A stretch of 64,000 nucleotides of DNA, taken from the NCBI RefSeq assembly GCF_000720635.1, contig NZ_JOCF01000020.1, positions 1 to 64,000 on the forward strand, given 5' to 3'. Every line of letters begins with the position of its first letter. Within the stretch, counting starts at the first letter, position 1. A program made the position numbers and the translations under genes. Below, in pieces: positions 49,901 through 54,462 of this stretch. Under the pieces are notes generated by a model. It searched no databases. It was not told where the DNA came from and worked only from the letters and a program-made list of their open reading frames with translations. This stretch comes from Streptomyces sp. NRRL WC-3742 (lineage in GTDB: Bacteria; Actinomycetota; Actinomycetes; Streptomycetales; Streptomycetaceae).

Positions 49901-51211
49901 GCCCCTGAGCGAGCCGGCGAGCGCCTCCCCGAACTTGTACAGGAACTGCATCGCCGTCTGCGGCCGCAGGCCGTCCATCAGGACCATCGCCCGGTCGGTG
50001 AGGTCCTTGACGACCTGCTTGGCGCCCGGGTCCGCCACGTCCTTGACGACGGCGTTGAACAGCCGGCTCACGGCGCCCATGTCGACGGCGTAGCGGGCAC
50101 CGTTCTCGATGATCGTCCTGGCGAAGTTCTCGGCGGCCTCGCGGGCGACCTCCCCGCTGACGCCGAGCCGGCCGAGGTGCTCCTCGAAGGACTTGACCAG
50201 CTCCTTGGTGAAGACCTCCTGCTTGGTCAGCTTGGAGACGATCTCGTCGGCGGTCTCCTTGGTGAGGGCCTTGGCGCCGTCCTTGGCCACCGCACCGATG
50301 CCGTCCTTGGCCAGGGCGCCCGCGCCCGTCTTGCCCAGGTCGTTGCCGATCGTCTTGCCGACCCCGCCGCCGATCTCGCGGATGGCGTCGTTGACGACGG
50401 TCTTCTCCAGCTGCTTGAGCTCGTTCTTCTCCAGGTTCTTGACCAGGTCCCCGCTGAGGAACTTGCCGATCCCCGAGAGGTCCTTGGTCAGGTTCCCGAG
50501 GATGCCGCCGCCGAAGATCTTCCCGAAGAGCTTGCCCAGACCGAAGGTGAGCAGCTCCAGCGGACCGGTGAGCAGACCGTTGATCGCCCCGAACTCGATG
50601 GCCTGGATGAGGGATTCGGTCTCGTAGTGGTCCTTGTGGCCCTGGGCCATCTGGATGCCCTGGATGATGCCGTCCATCACGATGCCGGTGGTGATGGAGA
50701 GGAACTCGTGCAGCATCAGCTGCTTGAACAGCCAGATGAAGAGCTGCTTGACCACCTCGCGGGTGATCCCCTCGGCGATGAAGATCTGTGCGAGCGAACC
50801 GCCGAAGGTGAGCGGGATGTTGGCGATCGCCCAGGCGATCTGGGCCAGCAGCTGGATGAGCTGGGCGATGATCATCCACTTCGTGTACTCGATGGCGTTG
50901 GCCACCTTGTACGCGTAGTCGCTGAGCTCCTTCGCCGCGTTGCCCGCCGCGGTGAGGTAGTCGGTGGCGCCGCTGCCGCCGTAGAGGCGGCGCATCTTGA
51001 GGACGAACTGGTCGGCGGCCTCGCCCTCGAAGTTGTCCTTGCAGACGCCGACGAGCTGGACGAGGTACTCGCGCAGCTCCGGGACCTTCTGGTGGATCAG
51101 CAGGTAGTCGTCGCCCGCGATGCGCAGGTCGTCCTCGCTGCCCTCCGGCCACTTCATGCCCGTCACGATGTGGAACAGCTTCCGCAGGCCCTCGGGCAGG
51201 GGGATGGACAC
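28979..51211 (-). CDS. Giant (7410-residue) type VII-secreted multidomain polymorphic-toxin-like protein with C-terminal deaminase-like domain
   Basis: Likely secreted effector. GTG start at 51211, AGGAG upstream. Domain map (residues): 1-240 CpnT/WXG-type helical secretion domain (MKWPEGSEDDLRIAGDDY); 490-700 Pro/Gln/Glu linker; 700-870 caspase/C80-like domain 1 (H749, C792); 940-1530 charged helices; 1560-1760 zincin-like HEFAH (1662-1666, Glu near 1716); 1855-5340 two beta-rich macro-units ending in caspase-like domains 2 (H3446, C3490) and 3 (H5218, C5262); 5430-5900 glycosyltransferase-like (DFD, 5624-5626); 6100-6240 OTU-like (ADGDC with C6118, H6229); 6330-6540 zincin-like HELAH (6445-6449); 6640-6810 caspase-like 4 (H6682, Gly6723 for Cys); 6880-7010 papain-like without Cys (H6965, D6982); 7275-7410 deaminase-like (DAE 7285-7287, C7324, C7327). 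Frame and secretion context are solid. Individual folds are motif-based inferences. Confidence 0.9.
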   Translation of the reverse strand: MSIPLPEGLRKLFHIVTGMKWPEGSEDDLRIAGDDYLLIHQKVPELREYLVQLVGVCKDNFEGEAADQFVLKMRRLYGGSGATDYLTAAGNAAKELSDYAYKVANAIEYTKWMIIAQLIQLLAQIAWAIANIPLTFGGSLAQIFIAEGITREVVKQLFIWLFKQLMLHEFLSITTGIVMDGIIQGIQMAQGHKDHYETESLIQAIEFGAINGLLTGPLELLTFGLGKLFGKIFGGGILGNLTKDLSGIGKFLSGDLVKNLEKNELKQLEKTVVNDAIREIGGGVGKTIGNDLGKTGAGALAKDGIGAVAKDGAKALTKETADEIVSKLTKQEVFTKELVKSFEEHLGRLGVSGEVAREAAENFARTIIENGARYAVDMGAVSRLFNAVVKDVADPGAKQVVKDLTDRAMVLMDGLRPQTAMQFLYKFGEALAGSLRGGLQNVLTEGTYNLVFSEDHSFNVTVDSFVGGVSMGVLGHLGHVATGPLRLKFQEAMKHLDEQSALTSDAKYYGLKDPRVWLAVASTLTGHPTNPFIPRPEGPKAREARLAAELGGDGVRTVGEGQSTPHRGVAESPIPTESKGGNQSSDKANGSTDQANESGNAPKKVPTTGGENRPAPAPEKPVEESEGKGASAHAGGSGNETVTRPEPVTSTVSQHQPQPEHQPQNQSEHQPEPQPVEQHETIQPAHPPRPVHTPEEPVTYLELPEHGHSVPGGPDRQPAWVLGDHPSDATLKTLELLPVDRTRLAVVAHTTDGLPTRNGKPLTVDELVETITVLQANGHLDDGRRTLDFVACDLGGAGHAFLKEAMTKVWENPDTADLKVVVAKGSVWVAPAFETTKEGLTPSSGPGHVIVAANVGFDAQGRPIVEGRGTVLEFGKDDVDAPRERPAPLPDRYLRTLDPSRITDPIPDAQKFGENAPGENAPEPEHHYAPLPEHLRTEEGREEQWRQTQRDLQDTYDTKLTEASDQLSHDPDGSGHRRDEKAEEALERAYREGPVRLPADDPNGPAHPERRRARDLMYTELERRPQDREEILARADDFTRLAAAREGAVRTAMDHFERTVTEWGARNASELPPAGLDLIRPEARRAFRALAENEAALVLDHPDALSEAGYDRARASLERLDEHLLADLRLRADHERALAQADHLTEQAADTWFDRLSADDRKMLADLGITEKPELSPVGEDRLRESLREQLARDFEESAGGLDGFVGPRRERAEATAEFATALAGRARHLPHEYALQAARETVVRRAADAVDHASDSWSKQEEQRDLAKEFGADTADADRARDTVMREVADAADRLVTDPDADPHALAAKVEELTARAALHERITHQAARLAARREAEEAARTAARDHGGLTPAATDRLSTGHTDRAGRAFDEVFDTPAKLREQLPTWQTRKTELNGELADHARFEAEAAPALREAARGFDDLAARHALNDELTRHFKGEYGDEFIAEYHKLWTLRNLDARSWREHERANEDAFGHHPHNPGPEELAVALRGGGKPGLHELSSADRSETLRHLTPEERSDLRTDPSVLENLSRLDDHELSQAAAELLVDVDGRTSEPGLARRSAVTLFGRMLRDRDVALKLLAEDTRVHVLPKDVPLTELGPFTHLAGTHGAEGGALHRPYETTRGANDRRDTAVPEENLTGEKTTIGPAPHQADGYSTATHEFAHAIHRVLSETDRRTISEAYRKKHEAGDDAPWSDGPRRVKDNDAQNYASRSEEEYFAQLTNAYLGTNHGEDPYTGRARNNGPGWVRRNESPEMVALLEKLYGKDRPSSERANPVHLNEGYEGVRFLFGEGDAHLGAVPPPHREGEGEGGGEGDTTVTVPVESGPLMAPPGFLLPATPAAGQTAPPLGVPQRIVERGLSRTDILMGLEGPPADLVAGLTRSLEAALHGHGATAKFLAETVLNPGTLRARLTGLSRGEAWTVPFEAGAWSGTLRISADRFTAGSGTLLGRLGGLEVEYGSEHQTSVGFTGDSLLQFSLTAQGTGKVGKGGLTGSAGGQKGRREGSVTGEASRNLARAKTTAEAAVYELPFTLRMTFEDLGFIGVPGGPLLRPENPGEVTVTAHVAVPKWSWDLPPGANEEVLPAVLPGGADARLKGPYVLAEVWPVAVPGRTRPAGALGADGLGADGLEMTPRNGASDRRGMDLFVDGFEAQAETFFGRKTWSALRSRLVEEVDLDVLHQQLKPLMAGEELTVTLGTVTSPEGTLTFRRAHVLTTESVVALPGDTELYVSTGISRSHVDQQIDSKGWQASFGGTGSGKNGGGGGTGGLRRTKDDVHREGGGDDVALGSKPKVPARMATGVATIEVVFGKPGHQHVERTDGQNPYPAPDRAEARLGFRTVIERAEFPDVAPAAAPGPAPHLDTPHLPTTTLVRDLVSVAPLHAALDRAGRDALGAHEWAKVREDVLRVYSHAAVGAHLVGMSNGVPLRTPVTDRGPMSGLHIEVTATLVGAEYRRFQSATELSVVRETSGFEGGRRLAATGANGQGQLFLKGAFQGSKKLTPQGTALGGLDGQARSGWTESTSTKDFANGKLRVPQAMYDARIDLTVTVNGRRLEAPVRLDVELSRPFATEAFEALQMTPHVPTVLGRSHVVLSLGNEAAGVLRFVKERLGLAVSPTDRPGGVLSQLGLSAPPAAQQRRALVQLEQGLDLTALTTALPRLTRGGRIEIAVDTGIWKGTVEVTAAPLTLTGRRSTASFEFELGSQQRVTVGYTWDRQTRVVLGGASRLGVDNVTVGSDGSHTKENSRGLTIERTGGTNSRVKSTEPADLLNGRAVFTVTLRSERTAPLPGHRVDAPVEVAAPSREVSPRELEQPRRMPDDQLGSSDTVTSVYHLDDQGVARYGSEGVEAVVSHLDGTGARVFGEGVWGELRPKVREELGFDNLHSHVKPMTAGEERVVRHGRHTVRITASVAETRRSGEVNAPGAVEFNIGTTLQTGFVNTEVDGNTGGGHVFTGGVGGQVVIDPTGSGLVGGVIGGNVALTRSIQQLEHHSEVLATGAAIKEKVTADAHRAKVVLTVRMESTSLLGPDGRTAVKPSEAGWLTQRPPVGNPDLPPATSGLRPLVHLQEAGRDLVSRWRTRRDVAETTVYVDVLTEKGRTLDPGDRTRWRGRDTAVVRVPPATVFTEGLGTGHVLRWLGDTRSLATLLQEQGPAFFGKATWGKLEPLVTGSLGHAQLSALLGDAIGPRPNPGNPGAAQHTIGTPALGRRWIVGDAEVSATVSLLQLEYHNSHGAAAFSPANESAGGSRNTRLDGLGGNARVTGGVQVGPAGAAVGSLTATVGGTYQKRGGTVTSEGSKFPGNLKVGVPMARYTGLVEVSVTFRKRGETLRLDPPATTTPPHGEGDGSPAPFDALTRRLPIELDIPEDETQAVTPRPEHWLRFTAETPGGEEVAKILSLADSLAHPINAAGTRWLADVYHRDTPGGALVRQALEAVPHQDGTVTIGYHTTRADGVPEWMGSPVTPEKFVEGLLEMRAQGQWQVGETLRLLGCRAAHITAEGDSYVVDVLHLLHTALPGEAVHLVATQGHVVVIPDPEGGAARVLAGRVQFSEDGRPLVMTPGEFEHLRMDEDGHIEVTTSSHELGGPELQDGALPPQEQVPLEGLDAVVLGNAVSHPATVPPPGGDGTPPPPPLGLVPPPGGHVTPPQPPLGEHAAPARIADRGLAPADVLLGVDGTHAELIRTLTTAFAGALHGEHAAARTLAEYLFSPESLQAKLTSLSHGEVWDIPYSVDSWSGTVRIKADFLRSVFDRTLPGFEFEYGSEQQTSVGVTGDRLWQGAVSFQGTVKPDKVGTVTGTLGLQYGKQHGTTTMEASRTLARGKTSEEATVHLTTYTLTVEFVDTAYRSVETPAVLSSLVAPGPVTVPVHAYVAFPSREAGQLGAFVGPRFGPPPGAGAGGRLAGSHILAEVWTIPPRPAPVVGPDGIELPALHPAPHAPNGLEDFVAGFEHEAQAYFGGDWPDMRRRVLEELDLGMLHQDLKALMSGDSRSIVLERTTGPDLVVTFHQATIRRNENTAELPTTEINLSTAVTRSHLEQDTTVKGAQFPLPLGGTGTGKVFGGGAGAAANAGRTDIQRHGDSDELGLGIKRRTDALLYEGEADIVVTFEKFSRNTVHASGQGRTGLGFRTVVEKAEVVGEVLPAGTPVVPEPHLAVTTREHLAGYQGLPKNTVVRDLRDVSPLHRQLDAIGRAQYGDYGWLEVREDVLRTFSHAALSAHLAAMTQGVPLRTPVTGRGPLSTFHIEVTAHVTAEQFVREQRDSDLNPIRETTTQDGQRNLRSDAKTGQVQVFGKGPVKERPGETDPSGKPWSDTLQGTATFSRTVQDRDGWIGGTSTKGYANGKLQSWQALHDVTVELTVKVDGQEHHLTSPEGLHTPTLLQAQVSSEHLGRLPAPPTDLGEGLSRPTGLNRSDVVLSLGRGDTTVLKAVETKLGDLGALPPKVLARLAEKLDDTALTASVSGMTRGRVVKVKVDTGSWKGTVEVTVRPLEMTARRTVTGFEFELGGQQRTVTGFVWDSRRRTRYMVAFRGNVPHVAVTGSYAHTRDSVSGLITERTAGTNSRGKSTEPAVLFGGDAVFDIVYKPSAFNRKLAADRVDAPLEFAVPHREVVLLPVGNETVLRHLPDNRLGSSDIISRIFHDSGVVGQPQTGPRAVARVVDQLAGKGIEILGGDWKPVRKELLKKLDFDALHAELKSASSGYEVVVRHGRSTVRVTASVVHVRKTGEVGAVEFNLGSSLQTAVTNSEGGTNTGGGQHHTVDASALATTDPLGTGVSLMAGGGGSLTWSKEQLNSHGDVVASGTAVKSKVPADAQRAEIRLTVWMERQARIDLHPFSHDEVKLRPTTRPASDASVTPVLTQVRKAVDAVTPQWKLRRGVAHTVVHADLLTERNRTVDTANGAAGGRRGHSPEQTVPVPPATLFTRGLREHDVLRWLGDTSGPLSLVRSAGPRFFGKDVWTRLEPIVTGSLSHAQLSALFSSVIGPPHVEGGPAQRTIATPSLGKRWFVEDAEVTATVTLVQLEFDRNNQQAALSPANESVATSRSTDLDGFAWNVRGQVGVQAGPGSSPDGNGLGTIGLTRRGRQGAITATSGKLPGNAKVGMPMARYTGYTKIEINFRKGGETLEFPHKGLIPIELETPLAGTTTVTVPANHWMHFTPEHPGGQSLQRTTPSPEEIATELSRPLASGIRWLIDPDARNLPVNDHIREALEALPHVEGVLAIAYHSLHDDGAPTWRGLKVTPEETVAALLRMRESGQWQVGQEVRFYSCRTADGGDTSYIAHVIDGLHAALPGEALHIVSSPNHVVVVRGDRPRALAVTVGFGLDGRPAITGPGGWHHTTVAEDGARQTVTRPDPMPRPGEHPELDGEHAVVLGFGDGSGPPQQPPRLVRDPTISTLLSSMSIGGEDAGGTPPPGGSGAAHVHTEDMAMDVDQTPPPVAPPVAPPAVPSSDVGNTAFHHYVATFGSAAPRPLIGPDEYLHLVEQATGDARRIGFVVNTMTSHADVEQIVDVVHRIVEGLSDVTRGRVVIVVGLNAPRPPRGQEPTALNAAVARARELVRDLDIPVAVVSDTFKWTRKTKKTTLATGEIVKKAEKVFPYGTMRNSVLNSAPTHQLIDAMVRQGLHPYLSVQDFDHGSRLVPSGRHFFDHVQEVLRRPQPRPDHPGEYDGPEWTRRTDGPDRPDGDDGLWNPDRPLAFSGGYRVPTEQEDVARLIRETTRRLGTKLPEMWQSERGRNVLVERWRRAIREDMEERDWQATYAPLLPYAPEPNLLVDGLAVRLKDAKGKPWLQWGNGGAEFEELGRRLNRLNAWELGRRQEPLLGNLPPSVHVPKLEWVHKGELATNPRPRMAPVQPQGRDEIIEQTRADASNNRLPHRGSAFRTDFEHGAVVTDLSRLAATQLEAVWNKAHKAELDAAAKAAGAAGQPPLDDKPLPKRKLRARDQEDEEDEEGGGEDDGPMLGQSHVQLTTVTGRLLSNDTGATNPDTGKKFPPRGAKKGTSASKYRKAYDPESKARLRTDEPLGPGETWRPSAQDAAWLGSARHNVLSHTTSAPLDGPFEGIHAGIQPEHKEVMTHTLALSTPAFRLGRKLAMLRDTPDLLEGLPAAGLNDPQGWHIAGRVPADGDCLYHAVNDAVTIEGVDDALGLRNLVVEWMLRPANLQAVTAFAQTRGTNLEELFLTIALTGNWATPAGDLAPMMVASALGARLHIHVGDNVHTMQPLDGSADVDIHLLLAGNHYSRLGENSSHPGPTDMDVDVEERPFKRRHNMPPAGSENASAPPVRDPGSSASPRDVHERVRELELLSHEDRRTLAQDAAYVRQLRDSMPAADFADAAARLLVHVDPGVHQPVSARNQAHTQLSRLLNDPEVTERMLVKGVQVVVVPKDVPITEVEGLKQLRGRQAGGDAGDGRAWWQVRGANVEKIVVIPEENLTGDRTNIGHGNEYAEGYSIATHELAHAVHKFGLDEDEQALIEDVYLGKRQADGLADVFQEESVSTWPDGGRRNRGEELVGNYSATDEYEYFAQLTNTYLGTNHGNDPVTGQPRNNGADWVRENEPELLPLLERLYGPDPQAALANPVTRTREADEQLRGLREFNEMATGEPNLVPEPEPVLADPHPLSEADLIELALNPTVLNAHPAPPPGPSRELELTPAGKLHLLSDPTDTWSSFPEPIKALLGRFPNDERYVTIAHLTGAEGAGHGWNADPKATAAALLKLAAAGTWKGEPLRFLSGHFARGGAESPAAKTLLALHEQLAAHPELKLVPSIYAAADAVHVAAAGGPPRFVTARSVGYAAAQKPRVEEPGDWYHLTVEDGVVHAEPRGQELLREGDKPIEAARADSPIDPELKPPTVLGDDTGRQAKHSPELEALKKHLGEPSTTPVAPTGELLRLVNPHDPGEQAPTRFQSLEAVIALREVFYNGLKVAEKESTLTDVPTALSDHYRTYGKGQEGLKAVERQIRAMGPGGFAVVDLGEHGFAAVVHGEDRKGYWIDAGRRDLWTADGKRYPEGIEEGAEIRAVTSYTRDHHLPGDTAIHDQIETLVAKLAEAVEADAGAPGTFAAAGLMVGRKGYEKQATAAEWKTLGPLKNGKQAARTVPPAAAALKDLATDSANKWRLDTARKALVTAVEDNGRIASGIREAASRQALLREELRQNPKPDAQAVTRLKEAGEALHRTLKESEDFLKRVDTEQASGPGTAIERAPFRAARDAVVSARAAVGDLAKARAALAKVVNAGGKPEATLREAVTGVVRALGVVETRLTPLSPLHESMAAQLERPLPTIRNETDMATLGQQRKDAEVNLMGRVYEQMGLRGFTPRNRTDARGTLIVASTQGTCDSCKFVVEDMNNKYFPHIEVIVLYAKPTRGKPYGEKGQENKRGLSMGPVSMEVRLWYGYEKAWEKEIDTDGGKYYVLTPAHHPRNG
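35191..40231 (-). repeat. Macro-unit B of the giant protein (about 1680 codons)
   Basis: Second copy of a beta-rich tandem unit encoding residues about 3660-5340. It starts with ADRGLAPADVLLGVDG, has a second sub-module at LNRSDVVLSLGRGD (about 4405), then VPPATLFTRGL...DVLRWLGDTSG (about 4920), and ends with caspase-like domain 3. Order and length match unit A, while sequences have diverged. Confidence 0.75.
40531..45646 (-). repeat. Macro-unit A of the giant protein (about 1700 codons)
   Basis: First copy of the tandem unit encoding residues about 1855-3560. It starts VERGLSRTDILMGLEG, with WSGTLRISAD and GGLEVEYGSEHQTSVGFTGD blocks. The second sub-module is at GRSHVVLSLGNEAAG (about 2590), followed by VPPATVFTEGL...HVLRWLGDTRS (about 3135). 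It ends with caspase-like domain 2. Block order is the same as in unit B. Confidence 0.75.
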
Positions 51212-51281
51212 GGCGGTGGGCTCCTGGCGGTGGTGAAGGCGGGGCGCGGAGGGGAGGAGGGCGGGCCGTCAGGGCGGGCCG

Positions 51282-51581
51282 TCAGGCTTGGCCCGAGGCG
51301 TCGTGGTCGGCGTCGTTGAGGATCTGCGACGCGTTCCTACCGCCCTGGCCGGCGCTGTCGAGGACCTCGCTGACCCTGGAGAACAGCTTGATGACGCCCT
51401 CGGTCGGCCTGTCGACGTTCTCGTGGTACTGCTTGCCGATGTCGTCGTTGCCGGCCGAGCTCTTGTTGTACCGGTTGATCTCGTCGGTCTTGCCCTTGAT
51501 CAGCGTGATCAGGTCCGACATCTCGTGGAACTTGGCGAACTTGGACTCCAGGTCCGACAGGGCCTTCAGCTCCTCAGCCAC
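51282..51581 (-). CDS. WXG100-size secretion partner-like protein (99 residues)
   Basis: All-helical protein of the length of WXG100 proteins, starting at a GTG (MAEELKALSDLESKFAKF). It contains LITLIKGKTDEINRYN and VIKLFSRVSEVLDSAGQGG. The central turn has no clear WxG. It directly precedes the giant gene (70 bp) and overlaps the YbaB-like gene by 8 nt, so it is a likely dedicated partner or chaperone for export of the giant, as LXG/WXG toxins need small helical partners. That role is inferred from position and size. Confidence 0.7.
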   Translation of the reverse strand: MAEELKALSDLESKFAKFHEMSDLITLIKGKTDEINRYNKSSAGNDDIGKQYHENVDRPTEGVIKLFSRVSEVLDSAGQGGRNASQILNDADHDASGQA

Positions 51582-52023
51582 GGAACTCCTCCTGGCGGTC
51601 GCGCTTGCGCCGCTCCTCGGCCGCCGCCTCGTCGGCGAAGCCGGGGCGCATCTGCCGCAGCGGCGCGAAGAGGTCGTCGAGTTCGGTTCCGCCGGACAGC
51701 GAGGCCCGCAGGCTCTCGCCGAGGCCCTTGAAGGAGCCCATCGTCTCGGTGATCCGGTCGCCGATGTCGGCCCGCGCGGTGTTCAGCAGGTCGGTGAGCA
51801 GCGAGGCGAGCGCGGCGGGGGCCATCGACCGGTAGCCGGTGGTGTGGAAGGTCATCGACACCACCTGGCCCTGGGCGCCGACCGTGACGGAGACCATGCG
51901 GTCCTTGGACGTCGCCGTGGCCGTCGCGTTCTGGAGCTCGCGGGCCGCCTCGGTCATCTTGGCCTGCTGCTCGGTGAGCCTGGTCATCGCCTGCTCGATC
52001 TGTTCGGCGTACGAGAACGCCAT
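51574..52023 (-). CDS. YbaB/EbfC-like protein
   Basis: A protein of 149 residues starting MAFSYAEQIEQAMTRL. An N-terminal coiled coil is followed by the YbaB-type strand pattern (VSVTVGAQGQVVSMTF) and helices to about residue 115, then a charged tail. YbaB/EbfC proteins bind DNA, but members next to ESX substrates are frequent in actinobacteria, where they may act as helical partners instead. The ATG at 52023 is chosen over an ATG 11 codons upstream because it starts the coiled coil. Confidence 0.8.
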   Translation of the reverse strand: MAFSYAEQIEQAMTRLTEQQAKMTEAARELQNATATATSKDRMVSVTVGAQGQVVSMTFHTTGYRSMAPAALASLLTDLLNTARADIGDRITETMGSFKGLGESLRASLSGGTELDDLFAPLRQMRPGFADEAAAEERRKRDRQEEFRG

Positions 52024-52170
52024 TCCCGCCTCCTCCGTGTCGGTCCCCGCGGTCACCCCGATGGCGTCGTCCCGGGCCCACGGGGGTCGGGCCCGGGACG
52101 CGCCGGTCTTCGGGGGTCGTACGGTCCTCTCTACGGACGGGGTGGGCCGCCCGGTTCGACGGGCCCGCGA

Positions 52171-54369
52171 TCAGCGGCCGATGACTCCCGTCACCGCGCC
52201 GGAGTCGGTGCCCCAGACCTCCTCGTCCTCGGCCAGCCAGGTGGTGCGCTGACGCTCCTTCTCGCCCTGGCCCGCCCCACCACCGGCGCCGCCCGGGGGC
52301 GGCATCATCGGGGCGCCCGAGCCGCCGGTGGTGGAGATGCCGCGGCCCATCAGCGCCGCCTCCTCGGCGGCGGTGGCCGCGGCGGCCCGCCCGGCGGCCG
52401 CGTTGCGGGCCATGGCCGCCTCCTCGGCCAGCGCGGCACCCGCCTTGGCCGCGATCGGCGACAACCGCCCGCCCGTGCCGATCGTGGGCACGCCGCCGGA
52501 CACACCGCCGGTGGTGCGCACGCCCGCGCCGAAGCCCTCGCCGATGCCCTCGCCGATCCTCGGGAGCGCCGTCGTGCGGCCGGAGCCGAAGTCGCCGACG
52601 CTGCTCCAGTTGGAGCCCAGGCCGGGCAGGCCGCCGGTGCTGCTGCCGGTGCCCAGGTGGCTCTCGATGGCGCGGCGCTGGTCGGAGATCATCTGGTCGA
52701 ACGGGGAGACGGTGCGGCCGCCGGAGTCGCGGACGACGCCGTCCTTGTCGATGGTCGTGTCCTTGTCGAGCACGACCGTGTTGCCGTTGCCGTCCTTCAT
52801 CAGCGTGCCGTCGGGGAGGGTGACGGTGCCGTCCGGGTTGCGCTTGGAGCCCGGCGGCACCTTGAACGCACCGCCCGGGATGATCGGGTCCGGCAGGCCG
52901 ACCTTGGTGCCGGGCGGCACCTTCCGGGGCTTGCCGTTCGCATCCAGCAGCGGCTGGCCGTTCGGGCCGATCAGTTCGCCCTTGCCGTTGACCGTGGTGC
53001 CCGGCGGCACGTACATCGGCTTGCCGTCCTTGCCGAGGACCGGCTTGCCGTCCTTGTCGAGGAGCGGCGACTGGCCCGCGGTGCCGAGGTTGAGGTTGCT
53101 GCCGGGGCCGCCGCTGCCGGTGTGGCTGCCGTTCTTGTTGGGGTTGAGGTCCAGCTTGGGCGGGGGCGGCCCGCCGCTGCCGGTGTGGTTGCCGTTCTTG
53201 TCCTTGTTGTTCAGGTCCTTGAGGTCGGGGCCGCCCTTGCCTCCGCCGCCCTGGCCACCACCACCGCCGCCGCCCTGGGTGTCCGGCGCCTTGGGCGGCG
53301 CGTCGACCGGGAGGATCATCCGCACGTCACTGAACTTGCCGAGCGGGCCGCCCGCGTAGCCGTAGGACGTCGTCAGGTTCGCCTTCACCCTGATGGCCGC
53401 ACTGTCCAGCGTCCAGGCGACCCAGAGGTTCCAGAGGGCCTTGGCCTGCTGCTCGATCTGCTGGAGGAAGGCCGAGCTGCTGCCGGCCACCGGTTGCACG
53501 CCGTCCCTCACCGACCAGGTGACGCTGCCGTAGTCGGAGCTGTCGGCGAGGGTCGGCACCAGGCCGTACGTCATCATGCTGAAGGCGTAGTGGACGCAGT
53601 ACCAGGGCCAGGACAGGGAGTCGTCCTTGAAGTGCTTGACCTCCCAGCCCGTGCCCCCGTCCAGGTTCCCGGACTTGTTGCGCCAGGTGTTGTAGCCGTC
53701 GTAGAGGCCGTACAGCGCGAAGTTCAGGCCGTCGCCGCCGGACTTGAGGTGCGTCTCGACGCGGTGGTCGTCCCCGCCGAGCCGCTCACGCAGCTGGTCG
53801 AACTCGCTGCGCAGGCCGACCAGGACCTCCTTGAACCGGCCGGCCGCGCTGCCCTGGAACTTGTCGCCGGCGCCGTCCACGTGGTCGGCCCAGCCCTGGA
53901 CCTTCTTCTGGCACTCCGTGGCCCAGGTGTGGAGGTCGGCGATGTCCTGGGCCACGTCGGCGAAGCTCTGGATGCTCGTCGTGTCGTTCCCGTGGCCGCC
54001 CCACAGCATCGGGCCGAGGATCTCGTCGGCCATGTGCTCGAAGCGGTACAGGTTGGTGCGGACGTCCTTCGGGTCGCTCGGCGTCCAGGTCTCCCAGTGG
54101 AGCTTGCAGCCGACGATCGTCGAGACGGCCGGGTTCGTTCCCGGGTAGGTCCACTCCGACCACACGGCGAAGCCGTCCTTGTAGCCGTTGATCTGCCCCT
54201 GGGTACTGGTGTAGACCTGGATGTCGCTGATCCACTGCTCGGCCAGGACGTCCTCGCGCTTCGCCACGTCGACCTGGTTCGAGGCGGCGAACGCCTTGAT
54301 CATCTCCTCCCAGGGCTGGAGCGGCGTGGTGGCCGTCCCGGAGTTCTGGGGATCCTTGGTTTCTGCCAT
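52171..54369 (-). CDS. Large ESX substrate-like protein with Gly/Pro/Asn-rich C-terminal region
   Basis: A protein of 732 residues. The N-terminal 360 residues are alpha-helical with many Trp (LQPWEEMIKAFAASNQ, FAVWSEWTYPG, VQGWADHVDGAGDKFQGSAA). The WADHVDGAGDKFQGSAAGRF stretch resembles the WXG/LXG turn of type VII substrates. From about residue 360 on it is low-complexity, with PPGT-type repeats such as GKPVLGKDGKPMYVPPGT, then Ala/Glu helices and Gly-rich ends. No enzymatic motif was found. It lies in the eccB-led operon among the small WXG100-like genes, so it is presumably exported or surface-exposed. Confidence 0.75.
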   Translation of the reverse strand: MAETKDPQNSGTATTPLQPWEEMIKAFAASNQVDVAKREDVLAEQWISDIQVYTSTQGQINGYKDGFAVWSEWTYPGTNPAVSTIVGCKLHWETWTPSDPKDVRTNLYRFEHMADEILGPMLWGGHGNDTTSIQSFADVAQDIADLHTWATECQKKVQGWADHVDGAGDKFQGSAAGRFKEVLVGLRSEFDQLRERLGGDDHRVETHLKSGGDGLNFALYGLYDGYNTWRNKSGNLDGGTGWEVKHFKDDSLSWPWYCVHYAFSMMTYGLVPTLADSSDYGSVTWSVRDGVQPVAGSSSAFLQQIEQQAKALWNLWVAWTLDSAAIRVKANLTTSYGYAGGPLGKFSDVRMILPVDAPPKAPDTQGGGGGGGQGGGGKGGPDLKDLNNKDKNGNHTGSGGPPPPKLDLNPNKNGSHTGSGGPGSNLNLGTAGQSPLLDKDGKPVLGKDGKPMYVPPGTTVNGKGELIGPNGQPLLDANGKPRKVPPGTKVGLPDPIIPGGAFKVPPGSKRNPDGTVTLPDGTLMKDGNGNTVVLDKDTTIDKDGVVRDSGGRTVSPFDQMISDQRRAIESHLGTGSSTGGLPGLGSNWSSVGDFGSGRTTALPRIGEGIGEGFGAGVRTTGGVSGGVPTIGTGGRLSPIAAKAGAALAEEAAMARNAAAGRAAAATAAEEAALMGRGISTTGGSGAPMMPPPGGAGGGAGQGEKERQRTTWLAEDEEVWGTDSGAVTGVIGR

Positions 54370-54462
54370 GGCTGCTTCCTGGTGCGAGGGAGGGCTGGTC
54401 GAGGCGTGGGCGGCCGGGCCGGGTGGGTCCGCGGCCCGGCCGCTCTGCGGTCAGACGTTCGG

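Noticed and set aside
36272..51319. A 5015-codon open frame on the plus strand opposite the giant gene
   Set aside because: It is the antisense shadow of a GC-rich gene. The translation is Gly/Ala/Val/Asp-rich without domains, while the minus strand gives clear motifs.
51574..52056. Start of the YbaB-like gene at 52056
   Set aside because: The extra 11 residues (MTAGTDTEEAG) are not part of the coiled coil. The ATG at 52023 begins the family-like sequence.
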